Shown one piece after another: positions 1 to 7,989 of a stretch of DNA of 10,612 bases. The stretch is taken from positions 1 through 10,612 of the forward strand of contig DAOWCP010000084.1 of the NCBI GenBank assembly GCA_030639495.1, in the 5' to 3' direction. The position numbers were made by a program, and so were the translations under genes. The notes under the pieces are model-generated. The model saw only the letters and a list, made by a program, of their open reading frames with translations. It was not told where the DNA came from and searched no databases. The stretch comes from JAGLTN01 sp023135255 (GTDB lineage: Bacteria; Planctomycetota; Phycisphaerae; Sedimentisphaerales; Anaerobacaceae). Within the stretch, counting starts at the first letter, position 1. Each line of letters opens with the position of its first letter.

Positions 1-288
1 ATAGAAGCGATGAAAATAATTCGACAAATGGAAAAAACCAAGCGGGGCTATTATGGCGGCGCTGTCATGTATCTGACCGTAGATGGACAGTTTGACAGCT
101 GTATTACGATAAGAAGTTTGCAAATTAAAGACGATGTTGCTCACGTGCGAACAGGTGCCGGGATCGTGTATGACAGCGTTGCGAAAAGTGAATTTGAAGA
201 AACACAACACAAAGCTGCATCGTGTTTGAGAGCTATAAAATCAATTTATACCCTTCAGGGTAAGAAATGCCCGCGAGAAAAGTTATAA
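1..288 (+). CDS. trpE: Anthranilate synthase component I, C-terminal end (partial)
   Basis: This is the 3' end of trpE; the frame is open from base 1, so the gene begins outside the window. TrpE converts chorismate to anthranilate using ammonia delivered by the glutaminase subunit TrpG, the first committed step of tryptophan synthesis. The visible 95 residues carry the C-terminal signature of the chorismate-binding fold: a KRGYYGGAVMYLTVDG stretch, an ITIRS strand, then GAGIVYDS followed by EFEETQHKA. The normal family end is reached near residues CLRAIKSI. After that, 13 further residues (YTLQGKKCPREKL) and the stop are encoded by a dispersed repeat found twice more in the window, so the natural C-terminus appears to have been replaced or extended by the repeat. 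trpG follows after 70 nt. The assignment is secure from both motifs and operon position. Confidence 0.95.
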   Translation: MEAMKIIRQMEKTKRGYYGGAVMYLTVDGQFDSCITIRSLQIKDDVAHVRTGAGIVYDSVAKSEFEETQHKAASCLRAIKSIYTLQGKKCPREKL

Positions 289-337
289 TCCGGATGTATC
301 TCAATACCCGCGGATAAACAGAAAAAAACAGTTGTGA
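247..337 (-). repeat. Dispersed structured repeat, copy 1 (divergent, inverted)
   Basis: Read on the - strand, this is a degraded copy of the element at 7985-8095 and 10249-10357. The best-conserved end is 247-276, where about 28 of 30 bases match the 10249-10357 copy, including TATACCCTTCA and GGTAAGAAATG. A second conserved block, ACCCGCGGATAAAC at 306-319, matches exactly. The centre is different and shorter, and similarity fades toward 337. The element overlaps the last 13 codons and stop of trpE and fills most of the trpE-trpG gap. On the - strand the CCGCG/CGCGG stem can still form, extended by a G-U and a G-C pair, although the arm sequences differ from the other copies. The outer limits are approximate. 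Confidence 0.75.
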
Positions 338-358
338 GTAATTAAAAAGGTCAAGGCA

Positions 359-967
359 ATGGAAAACGTAAAAATACTATTTATAGACAATTTTGATTCG
401 TTCACATACAACCTCGTTGACGAATTCTGCAAGCGTGACTGTATCGCAAAGGTTTATCGAAGTGACATTGCAGAAGAAAAGCTGAAAGAAATATCACAGC
501 AGTTCGAACCGGACATGGTTGTAATATCACCCGGACCCGGCAACCCGGACAGCGCGGGAGTGAGTTTATGGGCAGTGGACTATTTTAAAGACAAGCTGCC
601 GATATTAGGGGTTTGCCTTGGCCATCAGGTAATTGTTCAATACTTCGGCGGAGAGATCGGCAAATGCGGCGTGCCTGTTCACGGCAAAGGGTCACGAATA
701 AACCATGACGAAACAGGAGTATTTGAGTCAATAGAAAACCCCATGCAGGTGGGAAGGTATCACAGCCTTTGCGCACAAAAAGTTCCTGCCTGTCTGAATA
801 AAACAGCCCAGTATGAGGGGATCGTAATGGGGGTTCAGCACAGAGATTTGGATATTTACGGTTTGCAGTTTCATCCGGAAAGCATATTGACTCCAGGCGG
901 TGGAAAAATAATTGAAAATATGATTAATATCGCAATTAAAAGCAGAATCAGGAGAGTACAGGTATGA
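359..967 (+). CDS. trpG: Anthranilate synthase component II (glutamine amidotransferase)
   Basis: This class I glutamine amidotransferase hydrolyses glutamine and channels ammonia to TrpE for anthranilate formation in the cytoplasm. Its 202 residues are a normal length for a stand-alone TrpG. NFDSFTYNLV at 11-20 is the usual N-terminal strand/helix. SPGPGNP near 57-63 is the oxyanion region. GVCLGHQ holds the nucleophile Cys86, and GLQFHPESILT holds His172 and Glu174 of the catalytic triad. HGK at 108-110 matches the TrpG/PabA interface motif. The same fold serves para-aminobenzoate synthesis (PabA), but position between trpE and trpD favours the tryptophan role; dual use cannot be excluded. 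The ATG at 359 sits right before the conserved N-terminus; upstream purines (AAAGG, CAAGG) give only a modest ribosome site. The stop overlaps the trpD start as ATGA, suggesting translational coupling. Confidence 0.96.
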   Translation: MENVKILFIDNFDSFTYNLVDEFCKRDCIAKVYRSDIAEEKLKEISQQFEPDMVVISPGPGNPDSAGVSLWAVDYFKDKLPILGVCLGHQVIVQYFGGEIGKCGVPVHGKGSRINHDETGVFESIENPMQVGRYHSLCAQKVPACLNKTAQYEGIVMGVQHRDLDIYGLQFHPESILTPGGGKIIENMINIAIKSRIRRVQV

Positions 968-1983
968 CTAAGATAACAGAATATCTTGAATTATTGTTAG
1001 AAGGACAGGATTTGACCTTCGACCAAGCCAGGGACCTTCAGGACAGAATCTTCAGCGGTGATGTTGCTGACGTTCAGGTGGCTGCATTTCTGACTGCTAT
1101 GAGGATAAAAAAAGCGACAGCTGAGGAATTGGCTGGGCTGGCAAGATCGCTTCGTGACCATGCGGTCAAAGTTAATGTTGCAGATATTGACGGTTTGATA
1201 GATACCTGCGGCAGCGGCGGAGCAGTGGTTAAGACTTTTAACATTTCTACAGCCGCGGCATTGGTAGCTGCCGGTGCGGGCTGTTTTGTTGCTAAGCATG
1301 GCAACCGCGCAATCACAAGTAAGTGCGGCTCGGCAGACGTGCTGGCAGGGCTGGGGGTAAAAATCGACTGCGGGCCACAGTTAGTTGAAAAATGTATAAG
1401 GCAGGCTCATATCGGATTTATGTTCGCTCCGATGTTCCACCCCGCTATGAAATTCGTCCAGCCTATAAGAAAGAGCCTTGATTTCAGAACAGCGTTTAAC
1501 ATACTTGGGCCTTTAGCAAACCCCGCTGACGTAAAAGCACAGGTTATGGGTGTGCCTGATGAAGGGTTGATGGAGAGAATCGCCAAGGCGCTTGTTCTTT
1601 TAGGGGCTGAAAACGCAATGGTCGTTCATAGCAGCGGACTCGATGAGATAAGCACAATGGCAGAGACTAAAATTTATATGATCAAAGGTGGAGCTATAAC
1701 CAAAACCCAGATATCTCCAGCTGATTTCGGGATAGAAATTGCTGATAGCAAACAGCTCAGAGGCGGTGACACCGCGACAAACACTGAGATAATCAGAAAT
1801 ATTATCAACGGCAAAGAAAACGGGTGCAAAAAAGACATCGTTGTTTTGAATGCAGCAGCAGCAATAGTAACAGCATCACTGGCGAAAGACTTCGATGAGG
1901 GGATAATCAAAGCAAAAGCATCTATAGCCGACAGAGCAGCGGCTGATTGTCTGAAAAAATTAATAGAAATATCAAACAGTTAA
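964..1983 (+). CDS. trpD: Anthranilate phosphoribosyltransferase (variant active-site loop)
   Basis: TrpD transfers the phosphoribosyl group of PRPP to anthranilate, the second pathway-specific step. At 339 residues it has the normal length for the nucleoside phosphorylase/TrpD fold: a small helical N-terminal domain, then the catalytic domain. Recognisable motifs are TFNIST (91-96), KHGNRAITSKCGSADVLAGLG (111-131), the LDFRTAFNILGPLANPA block (172-188) and GLDEIS (225-230). The PRPP/Mg loop, normally GTGGDG, reads GSGGAV at 83-88. The Thr is a conservative Ser, but the highly conserved Asp is Ala (residue 87). The rest of the fold is intact and nothing suggests a pseudogene. The start overlaps the trpG stop (ATGA) and has AGGAG at 950-954, 9 nt upstream. 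A TrpD2/YbiB-type paralogue is the alternative, but its location in the trp operon argues for genuine TrpD. Confidence 0.93.
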   Translation: MTKITEYLELLLEGQDLTFDQARDLQDRIFSGDVADVQVAAFLTAMRIKKATAEELAGLARSLRDHAVKVNVADIDGLIDTCGSGGAVVKTFNISTAAALVAAGAGCFVAKHGNRAITSKCGSADVLAGLGVKIDCGPQLVEKCIRQAHIGFMFAPMFHPAMKFVQPIRKSLDFRTAFNILGPLANPADVKAQVMGVPDEGLMERIAKALVLLGAENAMVVHSSGLDEISTMAETKIYMIKGGAITKTQISPADFGIEIADSKQLRGGDTATNTEIIRNIINGKENGCKKDIVVLNAAAAIVTASLAKDFDEGIIKAKASIADRAAADCLKKLIEISNS

Positions 1984-2042
1984 GTTTAGAATAGGAGAAT
2001 TGAGAAAGACTTTAGAACAAAGATTTTTTTTGAGAAACCATA
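1984..2042 (+). other. trpD-trpF spacer where trpC would usually lie
   Basis: This 59-nt spacer is longer than the other downstream junctions in the operon (overlap, 11 nt and 11 nt). It holds a good Shine-Dalgarno core, AGGAG at 1993-1997, but the trpF ATG is 45 nt further on, too far for it to serve directly. A short frame opens at TTG 2000 and would encode 18 residues, ending at TAA 2054-2056 just inside trpF. Its distance from the AGGAG is only 2 nt, so translation is doubtful. TTGAGAAA occurs twice (2000-2007 and 2030-2037), flanking a run of eight T. Whether this is a leader, a deletion scar or ordinary spacer cannot be decided from sequence alone. Confidence 0.4.
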
Positions 2043-2666
2043 ATGCTGATCGTTAAAGTTAAGATATGTGGAATAACCAACCTCGAAGATGCTCGCGCTG
2101 CTGTCGATATGGGAGCTGAGATGCTGGGGTTTAATTTTTACAAGAAAAGCCCAAGGTATATTGAACCTGACAAGGCAGCAGAGATCATTAACAAACTTGC
2201 CGGCTTTGTTGACATTGTCGGAGTATTTGTCAACAGCAGTTTTGATGAGGTACGCAATATAACTGACAAGTGCAGCTTGAACTGGGTTCAAATGCATGGA
2301 GATGAAACAAGCCAGTTCTGCAGTCACGTTGGGCAACTTAATGTTAAGACGATGAGGGCTATCAGGGTTAAAGATGCCAGCGACATCGACAAGGCAAAAG
2401 AATATTTTACTAATGCGATACTGCTGGACGCTTTTTCACCTGAAAAATATGGCGGAACCGGGATTGCCTTTGACTGGAACATCGTCGGTAACATCCAGAA
2501 ACGGGTATTTTTAGCTGGCGGCATCACCTGTGATAATGCAGTTGAGGCTGTAAACCTCGGAGTTTACGGAATAGATATATGCAGCGGAATAGAATCTGAG
2601 CCTGGGAAAAAAGACTATAAGAAGATGCAGAAACTTTTTGATAATATTAAACATTTAAGAGGATAA
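2043..2666 (+). CDS. trpF: Phosphoribosylanthranilate isomerase
   Basis: TrpF is a single-domain (beta/alpha)8 barrel that performs the Amadori rearrangement of phosphoribosylanthranilate to CdRP. Its 207 residues match monofunctional TrpF. VKICGITNLEDA near the N-terminus carries the catalytic base Cys8. QMHGDE at 83-88 is the usual strand motif. Asp129 in ILLDA is the expected catalytic acid, followed by the GGTGIAFDW loop (137-145). LAGGI (157-161) and GIDICSGIESEPGKKD (176-191) form the phosphate-binding end. Its product is the substrate of indole-glycerol-phosphate synthase (TrpC), which is not encoded here either separately or as a fusion. The ATG at 2043 is chosen because in-frame stops lie just upstream (2013 and 2031) and the conserved KICG follows within eight residues. 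Its ribosome site is weak (GAGAAAC). Confidence 0.96.
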   Translation: MLIVKVKICGITNLEDARAAVDMGAEMLGFNFYKKSPRYIEPDKAAEIINKLAGFVDIVGVFVNSSFDEVRNITDKCSLNWVQMHGDETSQFCSHVGQLNVKTMRAIRVKDASDIDKAKEYFTNAILLDAFSPEKYGGTGIAFDWNIVGNIQKRVFLAGGITCDNAVEAVNLGVYGIDICSGIESEPGKKDYKKMQKLFDNIKHLRG

Positions 2667-2677
2667 GGTAGGTTTGT

Positions 2678-3853
2678 ATGAAATATAAAGGCAGATATGG
2701 ACAATTTGGTGGCTTTTACGTGCCGGAAGTTTTAAACGGAGTGCTGGAAGAGCTTGAGGAAGGTTTTTATCGTTATTATAAAGACGAAGGCTTCGTTGCT
2801 GAGCTTGAGAGTCTTTATAAAGATTACGCAGGCAGAGAGACACCTTTATACTTTGCTAAAAGATTCAGTGAATATGTTGGTTTTAAAGTTTACCTCAAAC
2901 GCGAGGACCTCCTCCACGGCGGTGCACACAAAGTTAACAATGCACTTGGACAGGGTCTATTAGCCAAGTATATGGGCAAAACAAAAATTATCGCTGAAAC
3001 CGGCGCCGGTCAGCATGGGTTGGCAACTGCAATGATAGGCGCATTGTTCGGCATGGAAACAAAAATTTTCATGGGCGTTATCGACATCGAAAGACAAAAC
3101 GTCAACGTTCACAAGATGAGGCTTTGCGGGGCCCAGGTTATAGGCGTCCAAGGCGGAACCGGAACTTTGAAGGATGCTATCAATGATGCAATGCGGTACT
3201 GGACATCGCATGCTGAAGACACATTCTATCTGTTCGGCACCGCTGCCGGGCCGCACCCATACCCTACAATAGTCAGGCATTTCCAAACTTGTATCGGCAC
3301 TGAGGCCAGAAAACAGTGTCTTGATAAACTCGGAAAACTGCCCGATATGGTTGTTGCATGTGTCGGCGGAGGCAGCAATGCTATCGGCATTTTTTCCGGC
3401 TTCATTGATGATAAGGATGTAAAGCTGGTCGGAGTCGAAGCTGGCGGAAAAAGCGTGGCAAGCGGCAAACACGCAGCTACGTTGGTAGCGGGAAAAGTTG
3501 GTATTCTGCACGGCTCGAAAGCTTACCTTTTGCAGGATGAAGATGGGCAGGTTTATGACACCGAATCTATAAGCGCAGGGCTTGACTACCCTTCTGTCGG
3601 GCCTGAACATTGTTTGCTGAAAGATTTAAAAAGAGCAGAGTATGTCGCAGCAGAGGATGAAGAAGTGCTGGACGCCTTTGAGATACTGATACAGAAGGAA
3701 GGAATAATACCCGCTTTGGAAAGCTCACATGCTTTGGCGTATCTGATAAGTTTGAAGGATAAGCTCACCCCTGAGACAATAGTTGTGATGAATCTTTCAG
3801 GCAGAGGTGACAAAGACGTGTCAATAGTTGAAAAATACAGACCTGTGAAATAA
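2678..3853 (+). CDS. trpB: Tryptophan synthase beta chain
   Basis: TrpB is the PLP enzyme that condenses indole, channelled from TrpA, with L-serine to give tryptophan; it works as an alpha2beta2 complex. Its 391 residues are normal for the standard TrpB1 type. The N-terminal GRYGQFGGFYVPE block is typical. HGGAHKVNN contains the PLP Schiff-base Lys85. ETGAGQHG holds the catalytic Glu108. AGPHPYP follows at about 190-196. GGGSNAIG (230-237) binds the PLP phosphate, PALESSHA (346-353) contacts the cofactor region, and SGRGDKD (374-380) closes the fold. No key residue is missing. An AAGGTAGG purine stretch lies just upstream of the ATG at 2678, 11 nt after the trpF stop. A long open frame on the opposite strand (2960-3610) is a by-product of codon use. 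Confidence 0.97.
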   Translation: MKYKGRYGQFGGFYVPEVLNGVLEELEEGFYRYYKDEGFVAELESLYKDYAGRETPLYFAKRFSEYVGFKVYLKREDLLHGGAHKVNNALGQGLLAKYMGKTKIIAETGAGQHGLATAMIGALFGMETKIFMGVIDIERQNVNVHKMRLCGAQVIGVQGGTGTLKDAINDAMRYWTSHAEDTFYLFGTAAGPHPYPTIVRHFQTCIGTEARKQCLDKLGKLPDMVVACVGGGSNAIGIFSGFIDDKDVKLVGVEAGGKSVASGKHAATLVAGKVGILHGSKAYLLQDEDGQVYDTESISAGLDYPSVGPEHCLLKDLKRAEYVAAEDEEVLDAFEILIQKEGIIPALESSHALAYLISLKDKLTPETIVVMNLSGRGDKDVSIVEKYRPVK

Positions 3854-3864
3854 GGATAACATAG

Positions 3865-4662
3865 ATGAAAACATACAAAGAAGTTTTTTGCGAAACAGAC
3901 AAAGCAACGCTGATACCATTTTTTGTGATCGGCGACCCGGACATGGAAACAAGCTTTGAGATTGTCAAAACCGCAATAGATGCTGGCGCCGATATACTTG
4001 AACTTGGCATACCGTTTTCAGACCCGATAGCAGATGGGCCTACGATCCAAAAAGCTGACATTCGGTCACTAAGAAACGGGATGAGCATGGCCAAAGCAAT
4101 TGAGTTTATCAAGCGGGTCAAGGAGTATAAGGATATTCCGATCGGGCTTTTAATGTACTATAACCTGATGTATCAATACGGCATAGAAAAGTTCTGCAAA
4201 GATTTCCACCAGGCCGGCGTCAATAGTGTGCTGGTCGCGGATCTAAATGTTGACGATGCTGAAGAAATCCAAGGCCCAGCCAAAGCAGCGGGGCTTGATA
4301 CAGTCTTTATGGTAACACCTAATTGCAGCGACGAAAGAATCGCTAAGATCACTGAAAAGATTAGCGGATTTGTCTATACCGTCTCACTTTTAGGCGTAAC
4401 CGGAGGCAGGGAAAAACTTTCTGATAAAGTCAGGCCTTTAGTTGCCAAATTGAAAACCATGACAGATGTGCCGATATGTGTGGGATTTGGAATAAGCAAA
4501 GGCCAACACGCAGCCGACGTTGTCAAAGCAGGCGCCGATGGTGTGATTGTCGGGTCAGCTTTGATAAAACTGATAGAGGCCAACCTTGAAAACAAGGAAA
4601 AAATGCTCTCCGAGATCAGCGAATTTATCACAGAGATGAAAGAAGCAATCGCAGGGGTTTAA
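3865..4662 (+). CDS. trpA: Tryptophan synthase alpha chain
   Basis: TrpA cleaves indole-3-glycerol phosphate to indole and glyceraldehyde-3-phosphate and passes indole to TrpB. Its 265 residues are the usual length of this (beta/alpha)8 barrel. LELGIPFSDPIADGPTIQ contains the catalytic Glu46 and Asp57. GLLMYYNLMYQYGIEKF is the interface segment. VTPNCSDERI replaces the more common APTS-type turn. SLLGVTGGRE is the active-site loop 6 (canonical GVTGAR). VGFGISKGQHA and GADGVIVGSAL bind phosphate. The ribosome site AAGGA (3852-3856) is 8 nt before the ATG and overlaps the trpB stop region, so TrpA and TrpB should be co-translated. It is the last gene of the operon: the next gene is on the opposite strand and ends 6 nt away, and no clear terminator is visible in the gap. 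Confidence 0.97.
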   Translation: MKTYKEVFCETDKATLIPFFVIGDPDMETSFEIVKTAIDAGADILELGIPFSDPIADGPTIQKADIRSLRNGMSMAKAIEFIKRVKEYKDIPIGLLMYYNLMYQYGIEKFCKDFHQAGVNSVLVADLNVDDAEEIQGPAKAAGLDTVFMVTPNCSDERIAKITEKISGFVYTVSLLGVTGGREKLSDKVRPLVAKLKTMTDVPICVGFGISKGQHAADVVKAGADGVIVGSALIKLIEANLENKEKMLSEISEFITEMKEAIAGV

Positions 4663-4668
4663 AAACTA

Positions 4669-6693
4669 TCAGCTATTGATAAGCTTGTACGCCCTGATAA
4701 GCTCGGCTACACTCCAGGCCTGTGCGAAGCATCCTTTAGGTTTCTGGGGTTCGTCGCCGTCATAAATTTCTGCAACACTTCCAAGACAACCTTCACTGCT
4801 AAGGTTTTCCAGCAGAGGTTTAATAAACTCAGCGGCGACAGCTTTACTTTGCCTGGAAAAATCGTTCACTTTTAAATATGCTTCTATGAAACCGCCAATT
4901 AAATATGGCCAAACGGTCCCCTGATGATATGCCTGGTCTCTTTTTTCCTGCGGGCCGGTATAAATTCCTATATATCGGCTGTCAGCCGGGTCAAGAGTTC
5001 TTAAACCAAAAGGTGTCAGCAAACGATCCTGAACAGTTTGTACTATTTGACGCTGTCGATTTCGAGACAGAGGTGAAAACGGTAGCGAAACCGCGTAAAT
5101 CTGGTTAGGTCTGATAGAGGAATCAACAATACCATCAGAAAGAATACAGTCGTTAAGACAAGCAAGATCGCCATTCCAGAATTTTTGATTGAAGCTGAGC
5201 TTAACAATATCAGCCAATTCGTGATAGTATTTTGCGGTTTCAACATCTCTTTCAGCATAGAACTCAGCAAGGCAGCAAAGAGCATTATACCACAGTGCGT
5301 TTATTTCGACGGTTTTGCCGTATCTCGGTGTGAAAACAACATCACCAAATTTGGCATCCATCCAGGTTAGCTGCGTATTGGCGTCACCAGCGGTTATCAA
5401 TCCATCATCATCAGCATGAATATTAAACCTTGTACCCTCCTGATAGCTGTCAACAATAGTACGAATCACCGGCAGCAATTGACGGCTGAAAGTTTCCTCA
5501 TCGCTGCTGCATTGGAGATATCTGAAAGCCGCATTGATAAACCACAGAGAGGCATCTATGCTGTTAAAATACGCAGTGTTACTTCGGTCATCAAATCTAT
5601 TCGGAATCATCCCTTTATCACAAGAGCCGGCAAAATCAATAAGTACAGACTTTGCTTCTTCAAATCTGCCCGTTTCGAGTAAGACTCCCGGCAAAGAAAT
5701 AAAAGTATCTCTGCCCCAGTCCGCAAACCATGGATAGCCCGCAAGAATAGTCGTTCTGCAATCCTTTTTAGATGGGCAATGAATAACCAGCTGATCAGCA
5801 GCCAAACTTAGTCTGGCAAGGGCCTTACTTTTTGCTTTCGCTTTTGAAATCAGAGATTTTTGTCTTTTGATAATATCACGACTAACGCTATCGATATCGA
5901 ATTGAAGGTTAATTTTTTCTTCTGAAATTTCAGAGCTATTCGCCAAAGTCGCCCAAAGAACAATTCTGCAAGGCGAATCTATCGATGAGCGGTAGAAACC
6001 GGCAGAAGCCAAATCTTCTTTGCAATCCTGACCTCGCTGTTTGTCATGACGATAAATAAAATTAAACCACCACTGTGGGTCATGTTCAAATTTCGCATCG
6101 GGGCAGTTTAAAAACAGTTCACAACTATCAACAACATCGTGACGAATTAAAAGCCCCTGTTTAAATTCAACCGCTTTCAGCTGAGCATAAGATTTTTGAA
6201 GCGAATGAAAATCTCTTAAGCCCACGAAAGGTCTGAAAACAAAATCAACAGGTTCAAAGACTTTTTTAAAATCGTATACTATGGCAGCGGTATTTGTTTT
6301 ACCGAGAATATAAACAGACTTTGTTAAATGTGCTTTTGGCGTCTCATAGTCGAAATGAACACCGGCGTTTTTTCTGAAGGCTTTAATATAGTTAAAATTT
6401 TCCGGTGCAAACCTGTCATTGAATTCAAATGTTGAAAGGTTGTAAACCTCGGAATCCGCAATTATCATCTCAAGACAACATGCTAATGACATTACTCTGT
6501 CGACGGGAGGATTCAGCGAGCCTATAAGCAGACCATGATATCTTCTGGTATTACAGCCAACAACAGAAGAAGACGCATAACCGCCTGCATTGTTTGTGAT
6601 CAGCCATTCTTTTGACAGCATCTGGTCAATAGAAAGCGATTCCAAAGAAAGTGATATTTCTGACAGACTGTTGTTTTTTTGCAAAGTCAACAC
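4669..6693 (-). CDS. Glycogen debranching enzyme, archaeal/bacterial type (GDE_N + GH133)
   Basis: This is an amylo-alpha-1,6-glucosidase-type debranching enzyme that removes branch stubs from glycogen or related alpha-glucan. The N-terminal GDE_N-like domain (about 1-290) opens with EWLITNNAGGYASSSVVG and NTRRYHGLLI. The C-terminal (alpha/alpha)6 GH133 domain carries DWGRDTFISLPG (325-336), GMIPNRFDD, SIDASLWFI, TWMDAK (443-448), EINALWYNAL, RPNQIYAVSLP and YHQGTVWPYLIGGF (589-602). Its length is typical of the family. The longest frame begins at TTG 6699, but GGAG at 6703-6706 is only 3 nt from it and 9 nt from GTG 6693, so GTG is preferred; the difference is two residues. It is the last gene of the GT4-GH57-GDE cluster, 84 nt after GH57, and it ends 6 nt from the trpA stop. 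Specificity (debranching glycogen or another glucan) cannot be read from sequence. Confidence 0.93.
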   Translation of the reverse strand: MLTLQKNNSLSEISLSLESLSIDQMLSKEWLITNNAGGYASSSVVGCNTRRYHGLLIGSLNPPVDRVMSLACCLEMIIADSEVYNLSTFEFNDRFAPENFNYIKAFRKNAGVHFDYETPKAHLTKSVYILGKTNTAAIVYDFKKVFEPVDFVFRPFVGLRDFHSLQKSYAQLKAVEFKQGLLIRHDVVDSCELFLNCPDAKFEHDPQWWFNFIYRHDKQRGQDCKEDLASAGFYRSSIDSPCRIVLWATLANSSEISEEKINLQFDIDSVSRDIIKRQKSLISKAKAKSKALARLSLAADQLVIHCPSKKDCRTTILAGYPWFADWGRDTFISLPGVLLETGRFEEAKSVLIDFAGSCDKGMIPNRFDDRSNTAYFNSIDASLWFINAAFRYLQCSSDEETFSRQLLPVIRTIVDSYQEGTRFNIHADDDGLITAGDANTQLTWMDAKFGDVVFTPRYGKTVEINALWYNALCCLAEFYAERDVETAKYYHELADIVKLSFNQKFWNGDLACLNDCILSDGIVDSSIRPNQIYAVSLPFSPLSRNRQRQIVQTVQDRLLTPFGLRTLDPADSRYIGIYTGPQEKRDQAYHQGTVWPYLIGGFIEAYLKVNDFSRQSKAVAAEFIKPLLENLSSEGCLGSVAEIYDGDEPQKPKGCFAQAWSVAELIRAYKLINS

Positions 6694-6777
6694 TCTCAAT
6701 TTCTCCGATAAGACATGTAACTAAAACTTACAATAGAACGAACATCCCCATATGCAGATCCAATATAAAACAATACT

Positions 6778-7989
6778 TTATGACTGTTCGCACAATTGAT
6801 CCTCAGTTATCTTCTTTTTACATCTGTTCTGCAAATTACCAAGAACATTCATGAAATTGATGTATGAATCATAAGGAGAGTCATAAGGATTAAAATATTT
6901 GTGCACATCGCCATCGGAAAAATACTTAGTACACATATAGTAGAAATGATCAGAAGTCTGCAATTTACGCCAATCATCGGTAATTTTTTCATCGCCGATC
7001 TCCTTTATGCTCGGCTCCATCCTGTAAAGTTCATGTATCGCATTTGACTGCATCGGGTTACCCAGCCACGCAGAAAGGTCCCTTTCCATATCAGCCCAGC
7101 TAATCAAATGAGGAACATCGACAGTATCAGAAACTTCATAACTTTCGATAACTTCGCTTGGGGTTTTAAAATTATTGTCCGGATGTCTGAGAATGTAATC
7201 GGGCAGATATCTCATAAACTCAAAAATTCCGGTATCCTGCCACTGATGCTCGCCGAACGTTTCGTAATCCATAAAAAGATTTATAACATTGCCGTTGCCG
7301 TTTATCTTATTTACCCAATCTGAATATTTTTCAGCGGTTAAAGGCCATTCCGACCAATCACGATTTGAAAATCTAAAAGCTATGTCATCGCTTAATTTAT
7401 AATTCTTAAGCAATAATTTAAGCTTTTCACAACCCTGGGGACGATAAACAAAATTCGGGTTTCTGTAGCCGAGGATATGGTCGGCACCTTCGGTTATAAT
7501 TGCATCAAATCTGCCCATAGACTCGATAAATTGAGCCAGGTCATTATTATAGATAAGTTCCGTATTTCTAAAAACCTTTGGCTTCTGTCCAAAAAGCGAT
7601 TCTATAATCTTGCTGTGTTTATTTACCTGATCGAGAAATTCCTGCCTTGAATAGAGAAAGCTCAGGCTGTGATAATATGTTTCTCCGAGAAACTCAACGC
7701 AACCGGTCTGCGCCAGCGCATGGAACGTACTCATAACTTCAGGGGCAAATCTTTCAAGTTGTTCAAGAAGGGTGCCGGTTATACTGTATGCAACTTTGAA
7801 TCGACCATCGAATCTGCGAATTGTATCCAGTATGAGCCTGTTGGTGGGCAGATAGCATTTATTTGCAACTTTTTTACAAATGGCTGCATTTTTGTGGTCG
7901 TCAAAATACTCGTTATTTTTCTCAAACACAGTATAGTGTCTGAGCCTTTCAGGCTGATGCACTTGAAAATAAAAACATATAGAAGCCAT
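6778..7989 (-). CDS. GH57 family alpha-amylase-like glycoside hydrolase
   Basis: This is a retaining alpha-glucan hydrolase or transferase of family GH57, probably cytoplasmic because no signal peptide is visible. The five family regions can be followed. Region 1 is FYFQVHQPERLR with HQP at 11-13. Region 2 is VEFLGETYYHS (98-108). Region 3 is VFRNTELIY, with the likely nucleophile Glu144. Region 4 is FMDYETFGEHQW (239-250), with the likely acid/base Asp241. Region 5 is SWADMERDLSAWLGN (297-311). At 403 residues it is a short, MJ1611-like amylase type rather than a branching enzyme or 4-alpha-glucanotransferase, which are usually longer. Its neighbours suggest trimming or rearranging glycogen chains. 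The ATG at 7989 is set by the N-terminal motif. The bases just upstream belong entirely to a dispersed repeat, and no good Shine-Dalgarno is seen (only GGGAT about 13 nt away). Confidence 0.93.
   Translation of the reverse strand: MASICFYFQVHQPERLRHYTVFEKNNEYFDDHKNAAICKKVANKCYLPTNRLILDTIRRFDGRFKVAYSITGTLLEQLERFAPEVMSTFHALAQTGCVEFLGETYYHSLSFLYSRQEFLDQVNKHSKIIESLFGQKPKVFRNTELIYNNDLAQFIESMGRFDAIITEGADHILGYRNPNFVYRPQGCEKLKLLLKNYKLSDDIAFRFSNRDWSEWPLTAEKYSDWVNKINGNGNVINLFMDYETFGEHQWQDTGIFEFMRYLPDYILRHPDNNFKTPSEVIESYEVSDTVDVPHLISWADMERDLSAWLGNPMQSNAIHELYRMEPSIKEIGDEKITDDWRKLQTSDHFYYMCTKYFSDGDVHKYFNPYDSPYDSYINFMNVLGNLQNRCKKKITEDQLCEQS

Noticed and set aside
2960..3610. 216-codon open frame antisense to trpB
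   Set aside because: It lies wholly opposite a strongly conserved trpB frame, has no ribosome site noticed and no recognisable domain; it follows from trpB codon choice.
4667..4681. TATCA/TGATA stem as a bidirectional terminator
   Set aside because: The 5-bp AT-rich stem lies partly inside the debranching gene and lacks a T tract on either side.
6694..6699. TTG at 6699 as the start of the debranching enzyme
   Set aside because: It is only 3 nt from the GGAG ribosome site; GTG at 6693 has a 9-nt spacing and is preferred. The difference is two residues.
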